This document shows, in pieces, positions 1 through 11,051 of a DNA stretch of 64,000 nucleotides (positions are counted from its first letter, which is position 1; each line of letters starts with the position of its first letter). Both the position numbers and the translations under genes were made by a program. Under the pieces are notes generated by a model. The model had not been told where the DNA came from, did no database searches, and saw only the letters and a list, made by a program, of their open reading frames with translations. The stretch is from Prochilodus magdalenae (taxonomy: Eukaryota; Chordata; Actinopteri; Characiformes; Prochilodontidae): assembly GCA_024036415.1 (NCBI GenBank), contig JAMWET010006570.1:166001-230000 (forward strand). Direction: 5' to 3'.

Positions 1-1312
1 ATTTCCATAGTATCTTTAAATCCACAGTACCTTTAAATCCACAGTATCTTTAACTCCACAGTATCTGTAATTCCACAGTATCTTTAATTCCACAGTATCT
101 TTAACTCCACAGTATCTGTAACTCCACCTTATCTTTAATTCCAAAGTATCTTTAAATCCACAGTACCTTTAAATCCACAGTATCTTTGACTCCACAGTAT
201 CTTTAACTCCACAGTATCTTTAATTCCACATTATCTTTAATTAACAGTATCTTTAAATCCACAGTATCTTTAACTCCCCAGTATCTGTAATTCCCAATAT
301 CTGTAACTCCACAGTATCTTTAATTCCACAGTATCTTTAAATCCACAGTATCTTTAAATTCACAGTATCTTTATTTCCACAGTATCTTTAACTCAATGGT
401 ATCTTTAACTCCCCAGTATCTGTAACTCCACAGAATCTTTAATTCCCCAGTACCTGTAACTTCCCAGTATCTTTAATTCCACAGTATCTTTAAATCCACA
501 GTATCTTTAAATCCACAGTATCTTTATTTCCACAGTATCTGTAACTCCACAGTATCTTTAATTCCCCAGTATCTGTAACTTCCCAGTATCTTTAATTCCA
601 CAGTATCTTTAATTCCACAGTTTCTTTATTTCCACAGTATCTTTAATTAAACAGTATCTTTAATTAAACTGTATCTTTAACTCCACATTATCTTTATTTC
701 CATAGTGTCTTTATTTCCACAGTTTCTTTAGTTCCACAGTATCTTTATTTCCGCAGTATCTTTAACTCCACAGTATCTTTAAATCCACAGTATCTGTAAC
801 ACCACAGTATCTTTAATTCCACAGTATCTTTAACTCCACAGTATCTGTAATTCCACAGTATCTTTAATTCCACAGTATCTTTAACTCCACAGTATCTGTA
901 ACTCCACCTTATCTTTAATTCCACAGTATCTTTAAATCCACAGTACCTTTAAATCCACAGTATCTTTGACTCCACATTATCTTTAACTCCACAGTATCTT
1001 TATTTCCACAGTATCTTTAATTCCACATTATCTTTAATTAACAGTATCTTTAAATCCACAGTATCTTTAACTCCACAGTATCTTTAATTCCACAGTATCT
1101 TTAATTAACAGTATCTTTAATTAAACAGTATCTTTAACTCCACATTATCTTTATTTCCACAGTTTCTTTATTTCCAAAGGATCTTTAATTAAACTGTATC
1201 TTTATCTCCACAGTATATTTAAATCCAAATGATTCTTAATTACACAGTATCTTTAATTACACAGTAACTTTTATTCCACAGAAACTTTAATTCCACTGTA
1301 ACTTTAATTTCA
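1..1312. repeat. 17-bp AT-rich satellite array
   Basis: About 75 diverged copies of a 17-base unit of the type TCCACAGTATCTTTAAC run from the first base of the window to about 1312. Variants alternate CTTTAA with CTGTAA and CACAGTAT with CACATTAT. The array is cut by the window edge, so its full length is unknown. No coding sequence is seen in it. Confidence 0.95.
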
Positions 1313-1816
1313 CATCATCTGAAAAAAACAAATGACCTCATTCAGCAACCACTCTTCAGAAGAAACTTCCTCACACCATATACAGGAGGCATTCACTGGT
1401 GTTTTCTTATCTGGGGTTCGTTCTCATGGTATGAATAGAATCCACACACACTAAAGAGCTCAACGGTGTGAACAATCCTGTGGTTTCAGAACACGTCAGG
1501 TATCTGATGTAGACCTTTTCTTAGGATCTTTCTCAAGAACACATTTAGAAGAAAATCAGGCAGATGTTGATGAATGAGGCCCCATGACAGACAAGTTATA
1601 CATTCCATAACATCCAAGCCACAAATTGATGAAAGACTGATGCAAGATTGCGACTGGTGGAGCAAGACGCCCCATTTAAAGGTTTGGTTTAAGCCCATAG
1701 ACAGATACGGTGTAGCATTAGAGTGAATGGACATGCGTTTCCTGGATGTTCTCCTGGATGTAAAAGTGTTGACTGTGATTTATGTGGTAAAATTACAGCA
1801 ATAAATTAATGTACAT
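1313..1816. other. Unique 3' flank of the first PLC-like gene
   Basis: Non-repetitive sequence between the 17-bp satellite and the stop codon of the minus-strand gene. It should contain that gene's 3' UTR. I see no clear AATAAA on the minus strand close to the stop. An 82-codon minus-strand open frame at 1486-1734 has no recognisable similarity and is not called a gene. Confidence 0.5.
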
Positions 1817-4706
1817 TTACGAAACGATGAGTTTATGCCCCTTATGAACCCTGTGACAGATCTTTTTTATTATGACAGGCTTTGGTGCTGGTTGAGGTGC
1901 TGGTTCAGGTTGAGGCTCTGGTGCTGGTTCAGGGGCTGGTTCGGGTGCAGGTTCAGGCTCTGGTGCTGGTTCAGGTGCAGGCTCTGGTTCGGGTGCAGGT
2001 TCAGGTGCAGGCTCTGGTTCGGGTGCAGGTTCAGGTGCCGGTTCAGGCTCTGGTGCTGGCTCAGGTGCTGGTTCAGGGGCAGGCTCTGGTTCGGGTGCAG
2101 GTTCTGGTGCTGGTTCAGGTGCAGGTTCTGGTTCGGGTGCAGGTTCAGGTGCAGGTTCTGGTGCTGGTTCAGGTGCAGGTTCAGGTGCAGGCTCTGGTTC
2201 GGGTGCAGGTTCAGGTGCAGGTTCGGGTGCTGGTTCAGGCTCTGGTGCTGGCTCAGGTGCTGGTTCAGGGGCAGGCTCTGGTTCGGGTGCAGGTTCTGGT
2301 GCTGGTTCAGGTGCAGGCTCTGGTTCGGGTGCGGGTGCAGGTGCAGGTGCCGGTTCAGGCTCTGGTGCTGGTTCAGGGGCAGGTTCTGGTACTGGTTCAG
2401 GTTCAGGGGCAGGCTCTGGTGCAGGTTCAGGTGCTGGTTCAGGTGCAGGCTCTGGTCCGGGTGCAGGTTCAGGGGCAGGTTCAGGTGCTGGTGCTGGCTC
2501 AGGTGCTGGTTCAGGGGCAGGTTCTGGTACTGGTTCAGGTGCAGGCTCTGGTTCGGGTGCAGGTTCAGGCTCTGGTGCTGGTTCTGGTACTGGTTCAGGC
2601 TCTGGTGCTGGCTCAGGTGCTGGTTCTGGTTCAGGTGCAGGCTCTGGTGCTGGCTCAGGTGCAGGCTCTGGTTCGGGTGCAGGTTCAGGCTCTGGTGCTG
2701 GCTCAGGGGCAGGTTCTGGTGCAGGTTCGGGTGCTGGTTCTGGTGCAGGTTCAGGTGGTGGTCCTGGTTCAGGTGCAGGCTCTGGTGCTGGCTCAGGTAC
2801 AGGCTCTGGTTCGGGTGCAGGTTCAGGTTCTGGTGCCGGCTCAGGAGCAGGTTCTGGTGCAGGTTCAGGTGCTGGTTCTGGTGCAGGTTCAGGTGGTGGT
2901 CCTGGTGCAGGTTCAGGTGGTGGTCCCGGTGCGTGGGCACTTCCAGAGGAGCAACTAATGTTGATAATCAGTTGAATGAGTTTTGGACCTGGAAAGTCCA
3001 TGGCTATAATTCCTAAACAAGATGGCATATTCATCGAGAGATGGTCATATATCTGTTTGTTTAGCGTTCCTGCAACTTGCCGTGGGACCTCAAGTAGACC
3101 TTTGGCCCCAGTGTCAGTGAGCATCATCTCGTGTGCGCATTTCTCAGAAGCCTTTTTAATATTGTCTTTCATTTCCGATTCCTTTTTATCTGTACCCAAC
3201 TCCGTGGTCGTGACCGGAAGCCCCCAATCAAAATCTGAACTCTGAATCAGGATGATCTTCCCCCGCGCCTCATCCATTGTGGGAATGGTTTGTTTTTTCC
3301 AAACTTCAACTGCAGTGGCACTGTCTAACTCTTCTTTGGCACGACTGATTGATTTGCTAGGCCCAGTGAGTCTCAGCAACACGGTGTCTGACTTTCTCTT
3401 ATCCTTGAGAAAAACCTGTAAGTGGCTCAGCACATGGCTGAACTTCTCATAATAAACGAGAGCATTGTTTTCAACGTACAGCGTGCCAAACAGCGTCCAC
3501 AGAGTCATGTCGAAGAACCGCACGCCCACGTACAGCTGGGCTGGAAGTTCCCATGCCTGAAAATTCCTGGGATCGTGTATTCCTCCGCTCTTCAGGCTTT
3601 GATGTGTTCCTGGGATGGACACTGATGAGAGGGACGTATCACCTGGAATACATTCCATCCAGTCCAAATTGGAGTGGTCGGGATGCAGCGTCTTGTTCTC
3701 ATTGAAGTACATTTGACCATCACACTGATAAACAGCCGCCCTGACAGATACGGGTAAGCATAGAGAGTTACAATGCAGAACAGTCTATACACCCATCATC
3801 AAAAGACTAGCCGCACCCAGAAGGAGTCAACCGACTGGAATGAAATTTGGTGGGAAGGTTTGACATTGTGAGACATGCCAATGATTCAAGTTTCACGCTC
3901 GGCCGCACACGTGGCATAAGCGAGGACGGGCCTTATCGCTGTACCTGACTGACCCAACAACAATGCTTGTGAACACTCATGGAGTGAGCAGTGGTGTCCT
4001 CCGTAAGTCATCCTGTTAGTGCAGCACCACAGGCAGACGAGACGGCTGCACCATGCAGGACTACATGCACACAGATCGCTATGACGACTGCCGACACCAC
4101 GTCAACGTCGCCAAAGATTGTAATGGTGTCGTACCAGACTGTCATGGAGTGACTCAGAATGGCAGTGGGTCATCTTCAGTGACGAGTCCCGCTTTAGTCT
4201 CGGTGGAGACGACCAACGAATCCGTGTGTGGAGGCACCGTGGTCAGCTTCATCACACATCCACTCCACCTCCACCCCTATCGCACTATCTGCAGGAACTG
4301 TGTGAGGATATTCAAGCTGCATGGGATGGATTATCACAGGGAACCATTAGGAGCCTCTACAGCTCCATACCGAGACGTCTGGCATGTTGCATTAGCAAAC
4401 ATGGTGGCCTGATGCCATACTGAGAGACAGACTTCTGTATGTGTAGCTCAGTAAATATTGATCATATCAGTCTAAATGTATCATCAGTTATTGATCCTGG
4501 TCACCTTTATCTTCCTTCCCAACAGCACCGCACTCCCACACCTCCTTCTGGGTGCAGCTGTTCTTTAGATGATGAGTGTATAACCTTTACTGATTACTTT
4601 TCAGTGCCTCATTTATCTCTTCATTTCAGTGCTTCAATGCTAACGGAATAATAACCAGCGATAGGACTTACAGCAGAAGCACAGAGAAATACCTGAAGGC
4701 TCCCAT
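1817..4706 (-). CDS. Secreted PLC X-domain-like protein with proline-rich tail, copy 1
   Basis: Two coding exons are inferred: 4706-4672 (35 nt) and 3740-1817. Exon 1 starts [12 protein letters not shown], ends at a GTAAGT donor, and joins in frame (CT+G, Leu) after an AG at 3742-3741 to AAVYQC, giving about 652 aa with an N-terminal signal peptide. Residues about 40-280 resemble the bacterial-type phosphatidylinositol phospholipase C X domain: a W-M-x-x-IP then SIPGTH motif, a G-R-x-F-D motif, an EARGKI motif and MDFPG. The first catalytic His is kept in GTHQS, but the following Asp is Gln, the Arg after F-D is Thr, and the second catalytic His is replaced in VYYEKF. A non-catalytic protein is therefore likely. 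Residues about 285-630 are [15 protein letters not shown] repeats. The end, around CHRVHKGHK, is shared with copy 2, which shows the repeat is read in this frame. The product is probably secreted. Function is unknown. Confidence 0.8.
1870..2935 (-). repeat. Coding minisatellite for the Pro-Ala-Glu tail
   Basis: A GC-rich array built on 6-, 12- and 18-base units (plus strand GGTGCAGGTTCA and GGCTCTGGTGCT types) encodes the P-A-P-E-P tail on the minus strand. Every unit is a multiple of three, so copy-number changes keep the frame. All six frames are nearly free of stops here, so long open frames on the plus strand and in other minus frames are by-products. Confidence 0.9.
3790..4578 (+). mobile_element. 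Non-autonomous Tc1-like element (family A) in the PLC-like 1 intron
   Basis: A 789-bp element bounded by TA dinucleotides, with terminal inverted repeats of the type CACTCATCATC...AGCTGCACCCAGAAGG at 3790 and 4578. The interior has frame-broken transposase remnants: a SDSEWQ-FSDESRF-like segment near 4150-4210 and a C-terminal tail near 4260-4410. The middle of a full Tc1 transposase gene is missing. It lies in the 931-nt intron of the minus-strand PLC-like gene, antisense to it. Without element and TA duplication the intron would be about 140 nt, close to the 117-nt intron of the paralog. Confidence 0.85.
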
Positions 4707-4736
4707 GATCCTTTGCCTCCTCTACGACCACAGGAT
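4707..4736 (-). other. 5' UTR piece and upstream acceptor of PLC-like 1
   Basis: Thirty bases lie between the start codon and a TTCTTGCAG acceptor whose exon side begins at 4736. The paralog has a closely similar 30-base stretch with TTCTTGTAG at 19240. This equal spacing suggests the coding exon is preceded by a further non-coding exon, which I could not place. Confidence 0.5.
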
Positions 4737-5667
4737 CTGCAAGAACCCATTGACAAAATTCAAAATTCTAAAATGAGACACACAGGTTACATATAGTGTT
4801 ACTCCAGCAGAGGTCCTGAAACTGGTTCTCAGGCCACCCCGGATGCTCCACACTGTCTGGGAAGGACCAGTCTGAAGACCCCTGCTGTAGTGTACCCAGA
4901 TGCGCAGGTTATGGGCCATGTGCATGGAAAACCGTGCTCTTCTGTTGCTCATGCATGTGCATTAGAGAGCAGGCTACGCACGACTCATGCCAGAAGTGGG
5001 TGGAAATGTCTGGCTGAGGCACATATCTACCAAAGCTTGAGTACCCTATGGCATCAGGCTGTTCGTGGGCTGTGCGCCTGCTTGTCTGGCCTGGAGTTTG
5101 TGAAACGATAAAGCACGCAGAGTGGCCGCATGGTGGTGTATCATGTGCCGTGTGTTCTTACGTGGGCGGATCTGATTGATTATGAGAGTGCTAACAGTGC
5201 TATCACTGCTAGATGATAAACAGTTTGTCAGCATGTGCTCGAAGCACGTTCCTCCGTCTAACCACAGTGTGGTTTCGGTGCAATCCTTGGTCAATGCATA
5301 TGCATGTGAGGAAGTGCAGGTTTGCATCTTTTCCATGCATACGGCCCATTAGCTGTACGGTTAGCCTCATGCACTAGTTTCATTATGTACTACGCAGCCA
5401 GTTTGCGGTTGAAACTGGTGCACAGAGCTTAGTTCATCAAGGACACAATGTAATGCATGATGTTTACTGGCATGGGCTGCTGTAAGCCACGCTGTGACAC
5501 CTGAAATGGTGGTCTAAAAGTCAAGAGGGGTCAGGAGTTTCTCAGACCATGTCATACAGCTTTAAATATTAATGTCAATCAATAAGACTCAAGGAGAGGG
5601 TCCAGCCTCAAATGATCTCAAAACCAATAGTGTACTGTTAAAGATGTGATCACAACAATAGATAGTA
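4737..5667. other. Upstream region of PLC-like 1, no gene recognised
   Basis: Mostly unique sequence that should contain the promoter and any first non-coding exon of the minus-strand gene. No clear TATA box or coding region was found. Short open frames at 4722-5336 show no recognisable domain. Confidence 0.4.
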
Positions 5668-5671
5668 TATA

Positions 5672-5715
<44 letters not shown>

Positions 5716-5806
5716 ATATCATTGAAATATATACATATAAATATATATATAGATATATAGATATAGATATATATATATATATAGATATAGATATAGTAAT
5801 AGATAC

Positions 5807-5855
<49 letters not shown>
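5668..5855. repeat. (TA)n microsatellite
   Basis: About 190 bases of TA dinucleotides with short interruptions (GATATAGA, ACATATAAA) directly abut the left end of a Tc1-like element, which used a TA target here. Confidence 0.95.
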
Positions 5856-5858
<3 letters not shown>

Positions 5859-7366
5859 TGCTCAAAAAATTAAAGGAGAGTATAGCATCAACTCAGTTCA
5901 ACTTCAGGGATATTGATCTGGTCAGTTAAGTAGTAGGGAGGGCCGTTAATCAGTTTCAGCTGCTTTGGTGTTAATGAAATTAACAACAGGTGCAGTAGAG
6001 GAGCAACAATGAGACACCCCCCAAAACAGGAATGGTTTAAAAGGACGAGGTCATTGACATTTTGTCCCCCCTCATCTTTTCCCACTGATTGTTCACTAGT
6101 TCTGCAGTTGACTTGGGTCAGCGTCACTACTACTACCATGGTGCGGTACCTGGACCCTACAGAGGTTGCACAGGTAGTCCAACTACTGAAGGATGGCACA
6201 TCAATATGTGCCACTGCCACAAGGTTTGCTGTGTCTCCCAGCACAGTCTTAAGAGTGCGGTGGAGATTCCAGGAGACAGGCAGTTACTCTAGGAGAGCTG
6301 GACAAGGCTGTAGAAGGTCCTTAACCCCTCAGCAGGACCGGTATCTGCTCCTTTGTGCTAGGAGTTACAAGATGAGCACTGCCAGAGCCCTACTGCTGTG
6401 AATGTGTCTGACCAAACAATCAGAAACAGGCCTCATGAGGGCGGCCTGAGGGCCCGACGTCCTGTAGTGGGCCCTGTGCTCACTGGCCAGCACCGTAGAG
6501 CTCGATTGGCATTTGCCACAGAACACTAGAATTGGCAGATCCGCCACAGGCGCCTTGTGCTTTTCACAGATGAGAGCAGGTTTTACCTGAGCACATGTGA
6601 CAGACGTGACAGGCTCTGGAGACGCCGTGGAGAATGTTATGCTGCCTGCATCATCATTCAGCATGACTGGTTTGGTGGTGGGTCAGTGATGGTCTGGGGA
6701 GGCATATCCCTGGAAGGATGCAAAGACCTCTACAGGCTAGACCACGGCACCCTGACTGCTATTAGGTATCAGGATGAAATCCTTGGACCCGTTGTCAGAC
6801 CCTATGCTGGTGCAGTGGGTCCTGGGTTCCTCCTGGTGCACAACAATGTCCGGCCTCATGTGGCGAGAGTATGCAGGCAGTTCTTGGAGAATGAAGGAAT
6901 TGATACCATTGACTGGCCCACTGGCTCGTCTGACCTAAATCCAATAGAACACCTCTGGGACATTATGTTTCGGTCCATCTGACGCCACCAGGTCGCACTT
7001 CAGACTGTCCAGGAGCTCAGCGATGCCCTGGTCCAGATCTGGGAGGAGATCCCCCAGGACACCATCCGTCGTCTCATTAGGAGCGTGTGGAGGCCATACA
7101 AACTACTGAGTACCATTTTAAATCGCTGTAATGGAATTTGGGTTAAATGGACGAGCCTGCTGCATCATTTACTAACTTTGATTTTCAGGGTGTCTTTGAA
7201 TTCAACCCTCTGTAGGGTGATCATTTTCATTTCCATCAAACGATGTGGCATCCTTTCATTCCTAACACATTACCCAGTCTATATGAGGAAAGATATTCTG
7301 CATGACTTTTTTCCCATTGAGATCTGATGTGTTTTCAAAGTGTTCCCTTTATTTTTTTGAGCAGTG
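5856..7366 (+). mobile_element. Tc1-like DNA transposon (family B), near full length
   Basis: A 1511-bp element flanked by TA. The inverted ends are CACTGCTCAAAAAATTAAAG at 5856 and its near complement ending at 7366. It contains a broken Tc1-type transposase reading frame. It is inserted in a (TA)n tract. Length and organisation match ordinary fish Tc1/mariner elements. Confidence 0.95.
6138..7130 (+). pseudogene. Tc1-like transposase, inactivated
   Basis: Begins MVRYLDPTEVAQVVQLLKDG with a paired helix-turn-helix region, runs 88 codons to a TGA, then continues in fragments. Residues from 6557 include LFTDESRF (first catalytic Asp), the GGSVMVWGGIS motif, and DLNPIEHLWD (terminal Glu of the DD-E triad). 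The second catalytic position reads HNNVRPH where HDNARPH is usual, so this Asp is Asn. With that change, internal stops and frame shifts, it cannot make active transposase. Confidence 0.92.
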
Positions 7367-7543
7367 TATATATACACATCCTTAAAGGACATGACCCTTA
7401 CCACAATTTGACTGAGTTATCTTCGAATTCTCTGTCATCATCAAAATTCACCCGCTCATTGGAAGATTTAGACCACAGCTCATGATATGCCCAAAATGGC
7501 AAGCAATTACACACCAAATCCCCACATGGTGTAGCTTTTAGTA

Positions 7544-8100
7544 CACTCATCATCAAAAGAATAGCTGCACCCAGAAGAAAGGTTACCAGGAACAATAGAT
7601 TTAGACTGATAGGATCAGTATTATTGAGCTACACATACAGAAGTCTGTCTCTCAGTATGGCGTCGGGCCGCCGTGTTTGCTAACGCAACATGCCAGACGT
7701 CTCGGTATGGAGCTGTAGAGGTTCCTAATGGTGTCCTGTGATAATCCATCCCATGCAGCTTGAATATCCTCACACAGTTCCTGCAGATGGTGCGGTGGGG
7801 GTGGAGGTGGAGTGACAACAGGTCATCTGGACGCATGACGTGTAACAACAAACCGTTCATCTTGATGTTAAGGGCAGTCGTTGTAACGGTCGGTGTGCAT
7901 GCAGCCCTACGTGGTGCAGCCATCTGCCAATGGTGCTGGCACTAACAGGGTGACTCATAAAGGGTGATAAGACAGACCATCCTTGAGCAGCCGAGTGAGA
8001 AAGTTGAAACATTTGCATGCCTCACAATGCCAAACCTGCCCACCAAGTTTCATTCCTGTTGGTTGATTCCTTCTGGGCGCAGCTGTTTGGACGATGAGTG
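7544..8100 (-). mobile_element. Non-autonomous Tc1-like element, family A, short copy
   Basis: A 557-bp relative of the intron element at 3790, in opposite orientation. Ends are CACTCATCATCAAAAGAATA and a matching inverted end at 8100, with TA on both sides. The transposase C-terminal remnant (7621-7800) and a short HTH remnant remain, with a larger internal deletion than in the other copies. Confidence 0.85.
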
Positions 8101-8640
8101 TACAGTTTACATTAGAAGTGCTTTAATACCGCAGCTGAAGATTTCTGGACGTTGTTCCTTTGCATTAAGCTATCCCCGTCCTTCTCCACTGCTTGTGACA
8201 ACAGCTTTGCTTCATTCTGGCACCTTGTACACATAGCATGCAATTTTCCCACATCACGTATCAAGCATGCGCCAATTTGCATAGTACAAGCAATAGGTTA
8301 GAGCTACGTACTCTAATAAGGACCAGTCCAAATACTTTCGTTTCAGAACTAACCCTGAAGCTAGACTGGCAGCAAGGGATGCCTGTTTTACTGCATGATA
8401 TAAATTGCATCTGTTCAATTTGCGGTTTCTCAAACCCCGTTTTTCCAAAGCTAGACAATGGACAATAGACTGCCTGCTAATGAACAGCCAGATTACCTAA
8501 TACAGATTACATATGACTTCATTCATGCACGTATAGCTCTTCCATAACCACAGCTGTCCGGCTTATCTTTATTAGACAAGCCATGTCCTCTCATATCAGC
8601 TGCAATTAATTACATACATGTAAATTGTTGAAATGCCAGC
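8101..8640. other. Intergenic, nothing recognised
   Basis: Unique-looking sequence without a convincing coding region. Short open frames on both strands at 8238-8468 overlap one another and match no family I know. Confidence 0.4.
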
Positions 8641-8880
8641 TCACCTTTAAAGAGCAGCTTCTCCTCGTTGTTTTGGTAGGTGCCCGCTCCTACCATTCTA
8701 TGGGAAGGAAATGCCAAGGGTGCATGTGTCTCTGTCCAGTAAAGAAGCTGATTTCATCGTACATCATGAGACGGTGCCAACCAGTGTATTTGCATTGATA
8801 CCATGGATCTCCGGAACAGTTTATGAAAATGTTAGGGAGCCTCAGAGTTGACTTATGGAAATACAATACGAGCAACACTC
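8641..8880. repeat. Unclassified dispersed repeat, copy 1
   Basis: About 240 bp matching 24818-25050 in the same orientation. Shared blocks include GAGCAGCTTCTC, CTACCATTCTATG, ACAGTTTATG, TTAGGGAG and GTTGACT-ATGGAAATACA. The copies are clearly diverged. I see no terminal repeats or coding sequence, so the class is unknown. Confidence 0.7.
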
Positions 8881-10519
8881 ACTGCTATACTATAGTCCAT
8901 GACACATGGATATACTTCAGCATTGGCTTCAGTTCGTTAAGTTAGCCAATCAAGGTGCTTTACAACAAGGAAATTCAGTGATCTCTAATGAGGATAACTA
9001 TGGGATGGATTTCCAGACCTGGATTTAGCTTCATCCTAGACAACAAAGGCAGTAAGAGCCTCGACTTATCTGGGAAAGCTTTGCACTTTGCACATATTGG
9101 AACATTGCTGTGAGGATTTGATTGAGCATTCGTGAAGTCAAAGCACTGACATTGTCTAAGCAGTTCCGGATCACTCCACTCATCCCAAAGGCACTGAATG
9201 GTTCCATCACTCCAGAGAACGCAGTTCCACTGCTCCACAGCCCAGTGCTGGGAGGAGGAGGGAGTGGTGGCATGGTGCCCTTAGGCTCATGTGTGGCTAT
9301 CCCATTCTGTTGCTCCGTGTTCAGAGACTAGGCAGAATATGAAGCGCTATGTACATGCGATTCAACACCTGTGCCAGCAATGGATGCCCAGTAATGCGGC
9401 TGATTTCATTTATGGGTCTGGGTCATTTCTAACTGTGAGTGGAATAAGATGATGCTGAGTGCTCCAAGCCACCAGGGGTCCCCAGACTCCTTCCCAAAGC
9501 CAATATTAATAGTATGTACAAGCAGCGTCATTTCTGGTGTCCGAAGTGGGATAGCACCTGCTATTCCGCTGCCACGGGAAGAGCAAGCCTGGCTCAGCAC
9601 GGCAGAGGAGGAGGTAGAATGAGGATGAGCAGTAAACATGGCAGAGGAGGCAGCATCATAAGGACCATCAGGAGAGCCCAGCAGAGGGGCGGCCAAAGAG
9701 GCAGCAATGGGGATGCTTGTACGGCATCTGGGAGGGACCTGCTGGCCAAGCAGCGTGGTGGCCTGGTAGTGTTGGCTCAGGCCTCCAGTGATGCTTCAAG
9801 CTGAGTACTGAGAGTGATAGTGCGACAGAGGGCAGGGTTGTTGTTGTGCTGGGATGTGGGTTAGATAGTTGGGTTTGTGTGCCTACAGTGACTACCCCCG
9901 CTTCCATGGGTGTTTGTCAATGGTGGACGAGGGTTCTCCATTATTGTAGTCTTCAGGAAAAAGCATTGGTCTAAAGCATGTTTCCTCCAACCCCTTCTTT
10001 ACCAAGAACATAAAGAACTGAGGGCTGTTCAGAAACAGAGCCAAGCCTGGAATATAATTCTTTATTATGAAGTGAGTGGGGCAAGGAGAGGTCCGTACTG
10101 CAGCAGCGGCCCACAGTGAGGAACCATTACTCAAAGAAACAAAGAGCTTTAGATCAGACAGACAGGATCCGTCCATGAACCAGTCCCTCATACTGTATCA
10201 GTATCAGCCCAAACACTACTAATAACGAGCCAGGTTAGCAGAAATACATCTAGGAAGTCTAAAAAACTCCCATTAAAATACATCTACATCGTCTCCTGCT
10301 GTGTGAACTGTGCTGAGTCAGACCATACTGTCCAGCTCATATGATCACTATCATGCACTCATTTGCACTATGTTAGGTTTTACTGACCTGCTGCTTTTAC
10401 TACACTCCCGCTGTATTTCTGCTCTCTAGATGATCCGCTCCTGACACTGTGGCTTCCAGTAATAATACTTTATTAATATCATATTAATAGTTTTACTACC
10501 TCATATATATACATATATA
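8881..10519. other. Intergenic, no gene recognised
   Basis: No tandem repeat and no recognisable gene. A 96-codon plus-strand open frame at 9514-9804, rich in Arg and Gly, overlaps a minus-strand frame of similar size at 9406-9696. Neither has a known motif, and both are more likely chance frames or remains of an old mobile element. Confidence 0.4.
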
Positions 10520-11051
10520 CAGGGGTTGGACAATGAAACTGAAACACCTGTCATTTTAGTGTGGGAGGTCTCATGGCTAAATTGGACCAGCCTGGTGGCC
10601 AACCTTCATTAACTGCACATTGCACCAGTAAGAGCAGAGTGTGAAGGTTCAGTTAGCAGGTAAGAGCACAGTTCTGCTCAAAATACTGCAATGCCCACAG
10701 CATTATGGGAGACATACCAGAGTTCAAAAGAGGACAGATTGTTGGTGCACGTCTTGCTGGCGCATCTGTGACCAAGACAGCAAGTCTTTGTGATGTATCA
10801 AGAGCCACGGTATCCAGGGTAATGTCAGCATACCACCAAGAAGGACGAACCTCCACCAGCATCACGTAGTGACCTGGCCACTCTCCTGCAAGAAGAATGG
10901 CTTAAACTCCCTCTGACCACTGTGCAGGACGCAGTATATGTCATTCCCAAGACCAACTGACGCTGTATTGGCCGCAAAAGGAGGCCCTACACCATACTAA
11001 TAAATGACTGTGGTCTAAAACCAGGTGTTTCAGTTTCATTGTCCAACCCTG
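10520..11051 (+). mobile_element. Internally deleted Tc1-like element (family C)
   Basis: A 532-bp element flanked by TA. The inverted ends carry GGTTGGACAATGAAACTGAA at 10520 and its complement ending at 11051, about 30 bases long. The interior keeps the N-terminal transposase part, including MPEFKRGQIVGARLAGASV and a helix-turn-helix SRATVSRVM near 10710-10860. The catalytic region is deleted, so it is non-autonomous. Confidence 0.9.

Noticed and set aside
1835..3016. Plus-strand 393-codon frame and other long frames over the Pro-Ala-Glu repeat
   Set aside because: The GC-rich repeat lacks stops in most frames. Only the minus-strand frame joins a conserved domain before and a conserved C-terminus after the repeat.
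5589..5858. Tyr-Ile repeat protein of 89 codons
   Set aside because: It is translation of a TA microsatellite.
9406..9804. Opposing 96-codon frames as genes
   Set aside because: No domain, splice support or codon signal was seen, and two overlapping frames on opposite strands are expected by chance here.
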